A stretch of DNA of 64,000 nucleotides, taken from contig JAZAYU010001046.1 of assembly GCA_038501625.1 (NCBI GenBank), positions 34,650 to 98,649 of the forward strand. Reading direction: 5' to 3'. The translations under genes and the position numbers were made by a program. A model generated the notes under the pieces. It was not told the origin of the DNA. It ran no database searches and saw only the letters and a program-made list of their open reading frames with translations. Below are positions 11,767 through 23,383 of this stretch, piece by piece; positions within the stretch are counted from its first letter, which is position 1; the number at the start of each line of letters is the position of its first letter. The stretch is from Corbicula japonica (lineage: Eukaryota > Mollusca > Bivalvia > Venerida > Cyrenidae).

Positions 11767-11847
11767 CTCCAAGGTTATAAAACTGAATATGGAAACCAGT
11801 CTTAAATCTCAAGCATCCATTTTATAACCTTTAGCCCAGGGCTGGGC
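11767..11847. mobile_element. Fold-back MITE copy, internally deleted
   Basis: Contains ccaaggttataaaactgaat, gaaaccagtct and a closing ttttataacct. It belongs to the 145-bp fold-back family described at 48801-48942, but most of the right arm is missing. Confidence 0.6.
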
Positions 11848-12453
11848 TGTTTTCGATTTGTTAATTATCTGCCCTTATTATCATTCTTCGAATTACCCCA
11901 TATCAGGAGTCTAGAAGTCTAGATACCTGAGCAGATTAATGAAATGTTCGTTCTAATAAAAATGTTAAGAGTACCTTAGGGAAAAAATTAAAATGATACC
12001 ATTGTTTATCGTTAGCATAATATTTTATCACTTTTGCTTAATAAATAAAAAAATTCTGAGAATTTGTTTAATGTTTTTCGGTAAAAATATTCGACTGAAT
12101 ACTAGATTTATCTGTATCTTAGAAATTTTTAAACATGAGACTACAACAAAAATGGATTTTTATGTTGTTTTTTTGTGTTTGATTTTTGTGTTGTTTTTTT
12201 AAAAAAAAAAAAATATAGTCAAGAAAACTTGTTTAAGTATTCGTATGGGATACTATACTGCGTATATCCATTAATCGTCTGCAGTAACCACATTGCTCCG
12301 GTATCGATCCAGAACGCTATGACATGTTGTTTCCCGGAAACGATCATGAGGATAAATTCTCGATACCGGAAACATTCTTAGCGTCAACATGGGATGGAGT
12401 GCAAAAATTGACATTTCAATGTGAAGCGATATGAAGCGATGGCCTTATCAAGG
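11848..12453. other. Stretch without recognisable genes
   Basis: AT-rich, with an A-run near 12200. No supported coding frame. Confidence 0.45.
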
Positions 12454-12599
12454 CACAAGATTATAAAACTAAATCTGGAGACCAGTCTAAAATCTTATGC
12501 ATCTGATTTGCTGCAATGGCGACAGGGTGCCATTTCCGTCAGTCAGATGCTTGAGATTTGAGGCTGGTCTCCGAGCTTAGCTTTATGATCTTAGACCCG
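12454..12599. mobile_element. Fold-back MITE copy
   Basis: Starts gcacaagattataaaactaa and ends agctttatgatcttag. Its two arms are inverted copies around a gcgac...gtgccatt centre. Confidence 0.75.
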
Positions 12600-12660
12600 G
12601 TTGTCATTTCTGCTGACTGATTTATTTGGAACAGCCGAAAACTAATATAGCTTATGTTTG

Positions 12661-12841
12661 CCTGCCTGTCCGCCTGCACGCTCGCCGGTCCGTCCCTCAG
12701 TCCGACCGTCCGTCTTTCTTTCTGTCTGTCTGTCTGTCTGTCTGTATGTCCGTACGTCCGCCCGCCCGCCTTTCCGTCCGTCCGTCCGTCTGTCTGTCTG
12801 TCTATTGTCTGTCTGTCTGTCCGTCCGTCCGTCCGTCCGCG
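12661..12841. repeat. GTCC/GTCT tetranucleotide microsatellite
   Basis: Long runs of gtccgtcc and gtctgtct with some imperfections. All three plus-strand frames remain open across it, giving spurious Pro/Ser/Val/Cys-rich peptides. Confidence 0.95.
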
Positions 12842-12845
12842 CAGC

Positions 12846-13115
12846 CGATCAAGGCATTAAGTGTAATAATGTGTGTTCAGGATGGTATTATGTGGATATT
12901 TTTTCCTAAGCGGTTACCTGATAAGTTGGACACATTCCGTGGAGTTGTTGTGACATAAAGTGCTATATTAAACTGACTAAAAAATTTACCACTTAATGAT
13001 GGACACTGCATAAGTTTTGGACTGTAAAACTGCACATACGATCAAGGCATTAAGTGTTATAATGTGAGTTCAGGATGGTATTATGTGGTTATTTTTTCCT
13101 AAGCGGTTACCTGAC
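12846..13115 (+). repeat. Direct duplication, two 79-bp copies 191 bp apart
   Basis: The sequence starting gatcaaggcattaagtgt at 12846 and ending gcggttacctga recurs at 13037-13115 with a few substitutions. Both copies contain ttttttcctaagcggttacc. Confidence 0.85.
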
Positions 13116-13852
13116 AAATACCACCTAAGTCGAAGAACCACCTTATCCTCAAATGTGAGTACGTCCATTTTCCTCGCATAAGCTCACAAGTGATTTATAT
13201 GAGCGGTGGAATTTGTTCCGTGAGGTCTTACAGGGCATTCCTGGCTGTCACGATTAATGTTTATATAAAGCAAAGCCCAGTTTCCAAGTACAGACCCGTT
13301 CATCAAGCAGATATAATATAAAGACACCATTAGCTAAATTAAAAATCTGCGCACCATAAATGCTGATAAGAACACAAAAGACAGATCTGACTGTATAAAT
13401 TGACTTTCTACGTCAAATCAATAGAGTCAATGCTTATCTGAACTTCCTAGGCGCGAGGCATCCATTTATCAATTCGTTACTGAAGTTACTTTCAACACAA
13501 TAAAAATCTTCATAAAATACGCATTTTGAAGGTATCATTGTTCACGGATTTCGTAATTAAGTTCCACGAATTCGTCATAAAATGTTAGCACTTTAATTAA
13601 GAATTCATGAATTCTTGAGCGAAGGAACTTGACATTATCTTTAAACAATTTCACCTAACACGACGCTCTTTCGCCGGCCTGTTGAAGAAATCAGTTTCAC
13701 ACTTTGGTTAAAAAGGCTAATTTGAATTTAATTACAGTAATCTTTAATTAAGACCACCCAAAATTAAGACCTCACAATAATAAGACCACAATTTCTAAGT
13801 CGCATTTTATAGTTTTGCATTTTTTCTTAATTTCTACCCTGAATAAGATACT
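13116..13852. other. Stretch without recognisable genes
   Basis: No supported frame. The motif taagacca recurs around 13750-13800, which suggests an old repeat. Confidence 0.45.
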
Positions 13853-13983
13853 TGTGCCCAAGATCTCAGATCAAATCTCAAGCATCTGATTGGCTAAAAT
13901 GGCGACTGATCGCTATTTCAGCCAATCAAATGCTCGAGATTTGAGACTTGTCTCCATTTTTTAGTTTTATGATCTTCGGCCCA
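13853..13983. mobile_element. Fold-back MITE copy
   Basis: Contains tgcccaagatct, caaatctcaagcatctgatt and the mirrored right arm ending agttttatgatcttcggccc. The outer part of the left arm is deleted. Confidence 0.75.
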
Positions 13984-14282
13984 CCCACGACAAAGACCAC
14001 TTGTGCCCAGTCTCAATGTACAGACGTGTTGCCAGTAATACTTATTGTAATAATCTGAGAGTCAACCGCGTTCACCACTGAGCCTGGACTACTTTCACAG
14101 TCAGTGGGCGGGGTTTAATCCTTTTGCCGCTGTCAAGTGCCGCCTCCACTGCCACGGTGAATGAATCACCTTTACAAGTCATGCGCTTGGACTAACACTG
14201 TCATTTCCGAATTTCCAAGAAACTTCCTGTTATATAATTCGGTAGAAACATAGCCTTTTGTTTATGAACCCTCGTATAAAAT

Positions 14283-14375
14283 GAAAGTGCCTTTAGCTGG
14301 GAGCGAACCCGCACCCCTTCACGTAGCGTTAGAACACCTACCATGTTCACTGCTAAGAACTAGGAAAATAGCCTT
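14283..14375 (-). repeat. tRNA-like SINE remnant
   Basis: On the minus strand, tgcgggttcgctcccagc gives a B-box-like core and tagcagtgaacatgg an A-box-like segment. The match is loose, and no SINE tail was defined. Confidence 0.35.
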
Positions 14376-14428
14376 GATTGGTGGTTACTGCTTATGAACA
14401 ATATCAACTGTCACTGTAAACAAATCTT

Positions 14429-14657
14429 ATACTGTATTATCATTTTATTTCTAGCGAGTTTAATTTTCGCGTATTTCATACTATAGGACATTTTCGCGAA
14501 ATTCAACCCCAGCAAAATTAAACCATCAAACACCAACAGCGTGTTTTAATAGAATAATACAGTAGCTGCGTTAATTAATGCATCCCCTCGCAAATTCGTC
14601 ATTTGCCAGTTTTGCGCGAAAATTCGTACCCGCGAAATTAAATGATGGTACAGTAGT
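14429..14657. mobile_element. CGCGAAA-type TIR element
   Basis: The left end tactgtattatcattttatt is mirrored by aaattaaatgatggtacagta at the right. The interior has several cgcgaaatt/aattttcgcg motifs, a pattern shared with 20000-20112 and 26403-26590. Confidence 0.6.
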
Positions 14658-14765
14658 ACATTAACAATAACTAAGTCCATGACCGTTGCGGATGAGCCTG
14701 CTCTATTGACATTAAGTATACAAGAAATTCCACGTTTACTCTATTTTGTTTTCGGTGTTGTCTGG

Positions 14766-14899
14766 TTAACTGCTTTTCTTAATTTCTAAATATTTGGTAT
14801 CAAAATTGAGATAAGATCATTTTAATTCTATTGTAAAACTATCTATGATCTAATCTCAGTTTTGATACCAAAAATTTAGGCATTTAGAAAAGAAGTTAA
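14766..14899. mobile_element. Fold-back element with arms of about 55 bp
   Basis: The left arm with tttggtatcaaaattgagat is mirrored by atctcagttttgataccaaa. The outer ends ttaactgcttttctt and aaaagaagttaa also pair. Confidence 0.75.
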
Positions 14900-15104
14900 T
14901 AAAAGAATCCAAAAACAAAGTACACACTTTCTTTAGATAAACCGTATACTTGCATTAATTAACATCCACTGTAAATCGTGACCTTCATTGAACAAATTTA
15001 ATGCCTTTTGTCTTCAAATAATTAGTGTACTATTCTTAAAATATGTAAATTGTTTAGAGAAACTAATCGTATCCGTAATGATGCCCTGCATTGTTGACTG
15101 TTTT

Positions 15105-15348
15105 TTAACCATTTCCTCCTTTTATTCGCTATTTTTGCGCATGTGCGAACAGTGTAGATCCAGATCAGCCGGCACATACGTGCCGTCTGATCAGGATCTG
15201 CACTGGTCGCATTTTGGTCAGAAAAAAACCTAACAAATCATAAAGCAAACAGCTAAGATCCTGATCAGACAGCACGGATGTGCCGGCTGATCTGGATCTA
15301 CACTGTTCGCCCATACCATAAAGGTGTGTATCTGGAGAAAAAGTGTAA
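15105..15348. mobile_element. TTAA MITE copy
   Basis: Starts TTAACCATTTCCTCC. It contains both inner hairpins of the family: gtgtagatccagatcagc with its mirror ctgatcaggatctgcac, and a second inverted pair. The right end is worn. Confidence 0.85.
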
Positions 15349-16657
15349 AAACGTGTTGTGTGTATTGTGTATGTATTCTGCATTAGATTGTGTGTTTTGT
15401 TGTTTTCTTTGTAATTATGCTTGTGGCTTTTCAACATTACACCTAATGTAGATGGCCAAAGGCAGGAATATTGCTGATTTGCCAATAATCTTAAACTCGA
15501 AAGTTGTAAATGTTCGGACCATCCTCACTGCAACTGCTGCTGCCACTGTGTGCACTCTTTGTGCGGAGTACTTGTTCAAATTTTAACAAGTTTAGGTGGG
15601 AACTAGTATAATTACTTTCACCAATTGTGATTTTATTTGCTTTAATGTTTGCTTAAAACTCATTGATTTCACTCATTTTGGGATATCAGATTAAACATAA
15701 TTGGTATGAAATTACTGATAAAGATACGATTAAAACGCGCATGGGTCTTAATTTTATTTTGTCCGTTGTTCACTTAGAAATCGAATAATTTTTCAGCGTT
15801 CGTATTGATTTAAAGCACAAATCGCAAAAAATGAAACTTTATGGGTTGTGTGTACATTTGTATGTTTCGGAGAGTAGGGACGCAGAGGTCCGGCTGAGTT
15901 GAGGCATTGGCTTAAAGTTCAATATGTAAACATATATGTTTATTTCGGCATATACTAGTACTCGTACATTCATATAAAAGCAACTATGAATTGTTTGTAT
16001 TACTGATTATGAACATAACGATATCAAATTTGTAAAACTGTTGGCTGATGAACACTATTTTTATATTACCTCTCGGTCACGTGACGGTCTTGTTAGTGTT
16101 AACGTACTATATATTACGGTAATTAATCTTGTTTTTAATAATAGTGCCTGCTCCCATATTTCAAAGTATTCAACAAATGATAAAGAAAATCCATGTTTGC
16201 TTCGGTCCGTTTTGCCATTTTCTTTATGATTATCTAGGTTATTTCATATTGTTGTCATAAATATACGGACATCAGATGTAAAACGTCATAAATCCAATTT
16301 TGTTTGGTAAGAATACAGATTTGGACGAGATAATATAAAAATCAAATAAATCATTGAGTAAAGAAATGTTGACATAAATTTAAGGCGCCTTCAATTTGGG
16401 AAAATAAATGAAATCAATTTGTCATGCCTGATATAAAGGATGATGCTTGCAAGGCTTATGTTGAACATTGTCGATTTCTTTCATTCTACAATTTTAAAAT
16501 ATATCAATACGTATACAACCGTTGAAAACCGTAAAATTAACAAGTTTTCAATGGTGTTCTGTGCGGATCAAATATCCGATTGCTCGTTATATTTCGTCCA
16601 TGTAAAGACACAGACGAAAATTTATCCTGATGCTTGATCGCACCCGTGGTCGGCTGT
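15349..16657. other. Stretch without recognisable genes
   Basis: AT-rich. Only short frames without supporting features on either strand. Confidence 0.45.
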
Positions 16658-17028
16658 AATCGCAACTTTTCGGCCGATCTACGAGATTCTTCGATCAAGA
16701 CCTCAAGTGCAATCGCAACTTCTTGGCCGACAACCGAGATTCTCCGATCAAGTCCTCATATGCAATCGCAACTTCTCGGCCGATCTCCGAAATTCTCCGA
16801 TCAAGTCCTCAAGTGCAATCGGAACTTCTTGGCTGATCTCCGTGATTCTCCGATCAAGCCCTCAAGTGCAATAGCAAGTTCTCGGCTGATTTCCGTGGTT
16901 CTGCGATAAAGTAATCAAGTGCAATCGCAACTTCTCGGCTCATCTCCGTGATTCTCTGATCAAGCCCTTGAGTGCAATCGCAATTTCTCGGTCGATCCCG
17001 AGATTCTCTGATGAAGTAATCAAGTGCA
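16658..17028. repeat. 53-bp minisatellite, seven units
   Basis: The unit begins aatcgcaacttctcggccga and ends tcaagtcctcaagtgc. Seven units follow each other with 5-20% differences, and one unit has lost a base. Since 53 is not a multiple of three, the frames that run across it are chance. Confidence 0.9.
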
Positions 17029-18899
17029 AGATTCACCGATCAGTTCTTTCACTGTAAGCATATCGTACCTATTTTATCATTTCGTTAAATAATGTAACCC
17101 ATGGTCACGCAGAAATTCGCAGACTGAACGAGAAGTTGCGATTCAATACGATTTGATACATATTTATAATAAAAACGCCATCGTTCAGCGACAATACTTT
17201 CAAAATCACAAATTATTTTGTTAGACACCCAATAACAAAAGTTTGCTAGAACTATAAATTGACGCCCAAGTACTGTTATAAGTACATCATCGGTTACATC
17301 ATCCCACCTTCGTCTTTCGTTCCAACCCACTGTCGCTGCCTATCTACCATTAGCAGATCAAAAGCTCATTTGTTAGCATACCTGAAAACGATATCTGACT
17401 CTCCAGGGATTGTGAGCCAGTAGATCGAATCACCCGCTCATTTAAGTATAATGCTAACGATTGCTGACATTGGTTTAGGATAGCGGTGCTATACAACGAC
17501 TTTTAAAAGAACCAGTGGCGAATCCTCCACCGACGGCAAAAATAAAGTAAAAAACATCACCCTTTAGCTGCTCTTCAGTAATAATACACACATCCGGGTC
17601 TTTACTAGTTCGTTTAAAAAATGAAAATCTGTGGTCTTTAAGATTTAAGTGGCACAAACTAAACACCATACCGTGAAATCGATGCTGATGTTTTGCTTCA
17701 GCGCTGTTCAGTTCTTATCACTTTAACAAGAGAGAAAAGCAGAAAATTTCTATTAGTTTATTTATGTTTTATATATTGGATTGTGTTTATTCGGACGGAT
17801 TACAGTGCGTTGTCCATACGCAAAATTACGCGTGTTTTTCTTCACAATATAGACTTAAAGGTTTAGAAGGCGTTTATTTGTCAATGTATAATAAATATAG
17901 TTCAAACTAGGTGGAATTTATAATAAATTACCAAGAGCTTTCAATAGTGTCCCGAGACCTTAATACAGACATGCCGCGGCATAAATAAACCCATTTGCTC
18001 TTTGAAATGAGATGCAAAAGTTAAAGATTGGATTTTCTTTATTTGGAATGAAATCAGTTATCTAAACAATCTACTTGATTATTTAACTAAATGGACCATT
18101 GTAGTGTGGATTATTTGTACGTGATGATGTCTGTTTGTGTTTCCGTTTGAACTTTTGAATCCCGAAACAAAAGTGTGGAGAATAGAAAACCCGAAATGAT
18201 ATAAAAGGACGCGTAGGTAAATATAAAAGTGGCAGAATTCTATTAAACCGTTTCATATCGACAAAAGAAAAGAAAACGTATGTATGGATTTAATACGCAA
18301 CTGCTAAAAAAGCTAGCTGCTTAAAAAGAAATTCACTAAAATTACAAAAGACGAAAGAACGCTTTCATTCAATTTCTTTGAGAGAAGTCAAGACGTGTAC
18401 ATTAAAGAAATGTCAATCACACCAATGTACTGAGTGGATTTTAAAACTCTAGACAGTCGCGGGTAGCCACTTCATGTCAAATATATTTATTAAAAGTTAG
18501 GCTTTAGCTCAACTTTCCACAAAAACATGCATGAAGTACTATTAAATCATCTATTGACATTCTAAAGCTTTTAAGTGGTTGTAAAAAGTGTGTATGACAA
18601 TTTAAACATTTGTTTTAGAATAATAATGTTTAAATACTTGAGAATATGCGCATTTATTTGAATAGCAAATTATGCGGGTTCGTTAGTTTTTATAAAGCTA
18701 TTAAACTTTCCGATGTTTAGAGATTGAAACATTGGATAATAATAAATAGACAGGTATTGGGAGAAAATAGATTGAAAAATAAATTATAATGATGAACCAA
18801 TGTATTGTTCAGTGTATACACAAAGGTATGGCTTGTTGCTAGCCTGTAAATCTGATGGTCATAACTAAATAACTAACAATACGTGAATCTGGCCTAAAA
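17029..18899. other. Stretch without recognised genes upstream of the single-exon gene
   Basis: The minus-strand frame at 17475-17669 includes a glycine-rich hydrophobic segment (FYFIFAVGGGFATG) but has no convincing splice sites or recognised family. Nothing else was identified. A promoter for the gene at 18900 could lie here but no clear TATA box was seen. Confidence 0.4.
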
Positions 18900-19586
18900 A
18901 TGACAATACCGGAAGGACTTCGTGACGGTATGTTTTCCTCGGTGCGCGAGGAAATACCGCCGCCGGTGAACAACGCTTGTGTGCCGGATATCTTCAACAA
19001 GTTGGACGCCGGCGCGATAGAAAGGACTAAAGTCATGAACACGCAGCTGACTTTCAAGCTACAGTTACAGGAGAAGGTGCTTATAAAATACAGAAACGCT
19101 GCGGAACAAAGATTTCTGCGGGAACGCGACAAAGTGAGATCGGACTTGAGAAATATTGTGCGGCGTATGCCGAATTATGCCGATATCCCGCATCTAGAGA
19201 CAAAAGTGAAAAAGTTGCGAAAAGCAAAGAAGGAACATACGAAACACAAACATGACTGCGTCTTTACAACAGAGCCTCTCGACATGAAAGGGCTGACAAC
19301 TGAAAAAGACGATAAACCATTCTGTGATAGATTTATCACTCATCATCTCCCGACAAAATCTCGATACTATAAGGACGTTCTTCATTCGGTAACGAAAGGA
19401 ATGAGCATGCCGGACCTAAGACCAAGACCGGCTGACCGGTACCGGCGTTTAGTACCAATCCAAACAGAGCGCCACCCAGAGGACGTTCTAGCGTCAAAAC
19501 TGCTTCCGGTTATTCATTCTCTAGACGACAATTTTGTGTCGTCGAAATCTCACATATTTGATGACGATGATACTAAAACAGTCTGA
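18900..19586 (+). CDS. Single-exon gene of unknown function, 228 aa
   Basis: An uninterrupted frame of 228 codons lies in sequence clearly richer in G+C than its surroundings, with no repeats inside, so it is very likely a real gene. The product is hydrophilic, with no signal peptide or membrane segment. Residues about 48-90 are rich in Arg, Lys, Glu and Leu and could form a helix or short coiled coil (LQLQEKVLIKYRNAAEQRFL). A basic run, KVKKLRKAKKEHTKHKHD, follows at about 102-119. The C-terminus is acidic (FDDDDTKTV). The first ATG in frame at 18900 was taken as the start. No intron, poly-A tail or target duplication was seen, so a retrogene origin is possible but not shown. The family was not recognised. 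Confidence 0.75.
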   Translation: MTIPEGLRDGMFSSVREEIPPPVNNACVPDIFNKLDAGAIERTKVMNTQLTFKLQLQEKVLIKYRNAAEQRFLRERDKVRSDLRNIVRRMPNYADIPHLETKVKKLRKAKKEHTKHKHDCVFTTEPLDMKGLTTEKDDKPFCDRFITHHLPTKSRYYKDVLHSVTKGMSMPDLRPRPADRYRRLVPIQTERHPEDVLASKLLPVIHSLDDNFVSSKSHIFDDDDTKTV

Positions 19587-19999
19587 CAAACCATTTCTTA
19601 CACAATGTACGTGATCGTGCTTTAAATGTTTCTGCATAAATTTTAATCACTCGAAATGAGAAAAAAAGGCATACAACTAAATCCATATACGAGCCATATT
19701 TGCGCAAATTACAGTCAGTTGCGACCTTGACAACACTCTATAATTCTTGAAAACAAAGCTTTTGGATTCCTTTAACCATTCTGTTGCATATATTCCGATT
19801 AAATCCCTGCAGTTTGTGATGCTGCGGATGATTCAATATCATTTGATTTGTGAAACGTGATTTTGGAATCGGGAGATGATATTGTTCAAGGAAAATATTT
19901 ATTCTGGTACGTTCAGAACATTTTTCGCCTGGATGTAAGATGAACTACACTAGAGTTAACAAAGATGGCAAACAGTCACATAATCTTCGGGAATATGAT
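19587..19999. other. 3' flank of the single-exon gene
   Basis: AT-rich sequence without a further frame. No canonical AATAAA was found close to the stop codon. Confidence 0.4.
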
Positions 20000-20112
20000 T
20001 ACTGTGGTTTCATATAATTTCGCGTGGACGAATTTTCGCGCTGAGGGCAAAAGTGACTTAGCGCGAAATACGCGAAAATTACACTTGCATTAAATATACT
20101 AAAACCACAGTA
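20000..20112. mobile_element. Short TIR element flanked by TA
   Basis: tactgtggttt at the left is mirrored by aaaccacagta at the right. The interior has inverted ttcgcg/cgcgaa motifs. The outermost TA on both sides fits a TA target duplication, as in Tc1/mariner-type elements. Confidence 0.7.
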
Positions 20113-20261
20113 CATAATTGGCGCAAGTCACTGGAATAGGGGTCTTCTGGGAAATTGTTTGGCATTATAGTTTTTACTTTATTTGGAAAGAATTAACAAT
20201 TTCTTTTATTTCTTTATAATTTATTGGTGATTTTATTACTCAATTTGACTATACTGTGTTG

Positions 20262-20350
20262 AATTTAAAGCGAAATGCATAATAAGAAATGTCGTTTGCT
20301 CAACTCTATGACGTCATTTCAAGAATCGGCGTTAGTGACGTGCCCTATAT
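20262..20350 (+). repeat. Dispersed repeat with a TGACGTCA core
   Basis: The sequence gcgaaatgcataata through ctatgacgtcatttcaag recurs at 30515-30608 with the same order of motifs, including a following gacgtgc. Confidence 0.65.
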
Positions 20351-20751
20351 GAGATCATATAATATTATTTGAAGATTATGTAACTGTTTAGATTGTCACG
20401 TCATATCATATTATTGTTGCTTACTGCAGATGCGGACATTTTAGATGTTGCGACTTTTTTGTGACGCGCCTTTATAATATGATAGTTAGGCCTATTCATG
20501 TTTACCTTGTTTCAAATTTTATTCAAATACCAGAAGCGAGTCATACTTGATTGGCAAATAGGTAGTCAGAGCACCAATTATTTTAAACCATGTTCAGATA
20601 CACTTGAAATTCACAGTAACGCTATTTGTGCAGTGTGGCGGCCGCAGAAAGTCTCCCCGTACATATAGTCAGTACTGTTAACGGCTACATCTTTACCAGT
20701 ATCATGTAATTATGATCACTTTTATCAGGGATAGCCACACAATATTTGGGG

Positions 20752-20793
20752 TTGTTCCGGTTAGCTCAGTCGGTAGCGTGTTACATTTTATAT
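20752..20793 (+). repeat. tRNA-derived SINE head, 5' fragment
   Basis: ggttagctcagtcggtagcg matches the 5' half of a tRNA including the A box. The preceding ggggttgt is shared with the copy at 52190. The B box is missing. Confidence 0.55.
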
Positions 20794-20802
20794 ATATCTT
20801 AA

Positions 20803-20866
20803 AGTGAACAGCTGAGATCCTGATCAGGCTGCATAGATTTGCAGATCTGGATCTCCAATGTTCGCC
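20803..20866. mobile_element. TTAA MITE fragment
   Basis: Contains gagatcctgatcaggctgca and ctggatctccaatgttcgcc, one inner hairpin of the family only. Confidence 0.7.
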
Positions 20867-21539
20867 TATTAATAACACTCATAATCCCACGGAGTAAAAT
20901 ATTTAAAAGGTTCACAGTTATAATAGGTCGTTTGTAAGCTACTGTAAATTACGATATAGTAAATTTTAAATCGTTTTACTTGAATAGTGTAAAGGCATTC
21001 GAAGCTTTTCACTCGAAAACACGAAACGATTATTAAAATCAATGTAGATCTATGCAAAGTTGTCTGTATTCAATAGGCGTTTCTTTTTCCATTTTTATTT
21101 ATATCTAAACATCTTTATCTATCGCTCTAAGTGCATTCATTTATGCAGAATCATCTAATACAAATTAGTTTTTAAGTGGTCGACATGCTGAAATAGATTT
21201 TTGCCATTTTTATTTAAATTTCTTCATAAATTAATGTAATTGGGTAAAATTACAATTAGACCATTTTGTTATAACAACTTGTTAGGTTTAAATGCTAGTC
21301 AGCTAACGTACAAATGTTAATTTATTGAATAAATTACAGTTTTTGATTAATGCCATTTTTGTTTTCATTATAATTTACTTTCTAAACGAATGGTTGAAAT
21401 TTGATGTAAAGTCACTGGCTCATGTGAAAGTTATTAGGTTTTTATTATTATGATTATTTGTATTTTTTTCCATGATTACTTTTTAATTACGCCCCTCGTG
21501 ATATATTCTTATGCATCTGAACTCTGCCCCGTAATAAAA
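20867..21539. other. Stretch without recognisable genes
   Basis: AT-rich. No supported frame or repeat. Confidence 0.4.
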
Positions 21540-21780
21540 TCCTGCGATATACAGTACTGTGAACGCATAATTTGCGTTTCTCATGCGTCCGTCTGTCTTT
21601 AACGTGCGTTTTGTGTGTAACCTTAAACGGTCACAGTTCGGTACTGTGAGCGTATACGGTTACAAATTTTGCGCCTATCGTGCTTCTGTCTATCGTGTAT
21701 CGTGCTTCTGTCTATCGTGTATCGTGCGTACTTCTATCGTGTATCGTGTGTTTCGTTTGTAATCTTTAACGTTCACAAAA
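21540..21780 (+). repeat. Short imperfect tandem repeats
   Basis: The phrase tatcgtgtatcgtgc recurs several times at 21670-21750, and gtactgtgaacg/gtactgtgagcg occurs twice in the flank at about 21553 and 21640. Confidence 0.6.
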
Positions 21781-22334
21781 CTGTATCACCGGAAGCTTTT
21801 TATTTTTCATTAATTTGTTAGAGTTATGGGGCTTGCATTGACTGCTGGCAAGACAATGGAAGCTTTATCGAAAAAGTTTGAAGACAGTTGGACGAACAGA
21901 CGGACGGTCAGACATAACGGCTGACGGACAGGCAATCCTTGAATCACCTTGATTCGCCAGAACAAAACGACAATAAACAGAATGTAACTGAATAAAATTC
22001 GTTATTTTCTTCATAATTCATACACCAGATTTGCTCTACATCTTTTACACTGGACTTAATAACACACGCGTTCTGGTATTGAACACTGGTGCGGATCACT
22101 AGGTACGACATTATTGAGTACCAATTAAAAATGCCGCGACCAACTACATTTTCCAACTTAAATCCAATAGAAGTCTTCGATCTAAGATAGACCTGAGCTA
22201 TAATCCAATCATTACTGCTTTCAATCTCATGATCTAATGCTTTTAATAAGAAGTATAGAACTGAATTTATGTAATGTTAGATAGCTTCAAAGAAAATGGA
22301 AGAAATGGAAAGCTTTTAACTTCTCCGTAGATCA

Positions 22335-22545
22335 ATCGTGTTTTAAACATTTAATAGTTAATGCCTGTTAATGCAACTTAACAACAAGCTCTTGTTTTTC
22401 GCCATTTCTTTCGTCTGTGCACAATTTTAAAATCAATCGTGTTTTAAATATATATCCCATTTAATAGTTAATGTCCGTTAATGCAACCTAACAATAATCA
22501 TGTGTTTTTTCGCCATTTCTTTCGACTGTGCACGCTTTTTAAAGG
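22335..22545 (+). repeat. Direct duplication, two units of about 105 bp
   Basis: aatcgtgttttaaa, then tttaatagttaatg, gttaatgcaac, and tcgccatttctttcg followed by ctgtgcac, appear in the same order twice. The second unit carries a small insertion. Confidence 0.85.
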
Positions 22546-22619
22546 GAAAGCGACCGTTTTATGTTTTTTGGAGCGTAGCAAAATTAAATATCTTATGATC
22601 AGCTTTTAATATTAAAAAT

Positions 22620-22832
22620 GCTGTGAATGCCTTTATGTTCGCGGGCACAACATTTCGTGGTTTTCAAAAAAAACCCATCCTTTTCGAGGGAACCTACATT
22701 CGCGGTTTTCAGTTTTATAAAATGAAGTGTTTGTACAATTCTATGCCTTGTTTATATTTAAAATTCGTTGATCAACCTGTCCCAGGAAATCCACGAAATC
22801 TCATACCCCACGAAAATTATTGATTTTACTGT
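22620..22832. mobile_element. CGAAA-type TIR-like element
   Basis: Left attcgcgg/acatttcgtgg motifs are mirrored by ccacgaaatctc and ccacgaaaattattg at the right end, followed by ttttactgta. Only the ends pair. Confidence 0.45.
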
Positions 22833-23258
22833 AATACATGATGTTGGTGGATAACTTGATCTGTCAAAGTGAAAACTGATCCGAAAATTTCCTTAATTTT
22901 CATTTACTTCTTTTAAAAACGATTTTAAGAAAACTAAAACAAATTAATAAATATGTTATGTTTGCCCTCATTCTGCCTAGCCTTTAGTGGCTTTTATGGT
23001 GTTTACAATTCAGTCAATTCAGTGCGCCCACCTTCTACTGGCAGGGTCTAAAAAACGCTATCCACAGCGGGTTATTGTTTTGCATAATTTATCGCGGACA
23101 ACAAAAGATCATTTTCGAAGAATGGTGCACTGTGTATTCAAAACTCGTTCCAGTCACGTGTTTTCGAGCTTCGGAGTAAACAACGTATCGGAAAACTGGT
23201 ATAAGACTTACTGACCACTCTGCTATTGGTAACTCTGCTATTGGTAACTCTGCCAACA

Positions 23259-23383
23259 GAGCCCACGATCATAAAACTGAGATTGGAGACCAGTCTCAAA
23301 TCTCAAGCACCTGATTTCAGCCAATCAGATGCTTGAGATTTGAGACTGCTCTCCATTTTTAGTTTAATGATCTTGGGTCCAGT
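23259..23383. mobile_element. Fold-back MITE copy
   Basis: agcccacgatcataaaactg at the left, tttagtttaatgatcttggg at the right. The central part is shortened. Confidence 0.8.

Noticed and set aside
12626..12958. Three overlapping plus-strand frames rich in Pro, Ser, Val and Cys
   Set aside because: All come from a GTCC/GTCT microsatellite.
17475..17669. Possible small membrane-protein exon on the minus strand
   Set aside because: The hydrophobic segment is suggestive, but no splice site, family match or neighbouring exon supports it.
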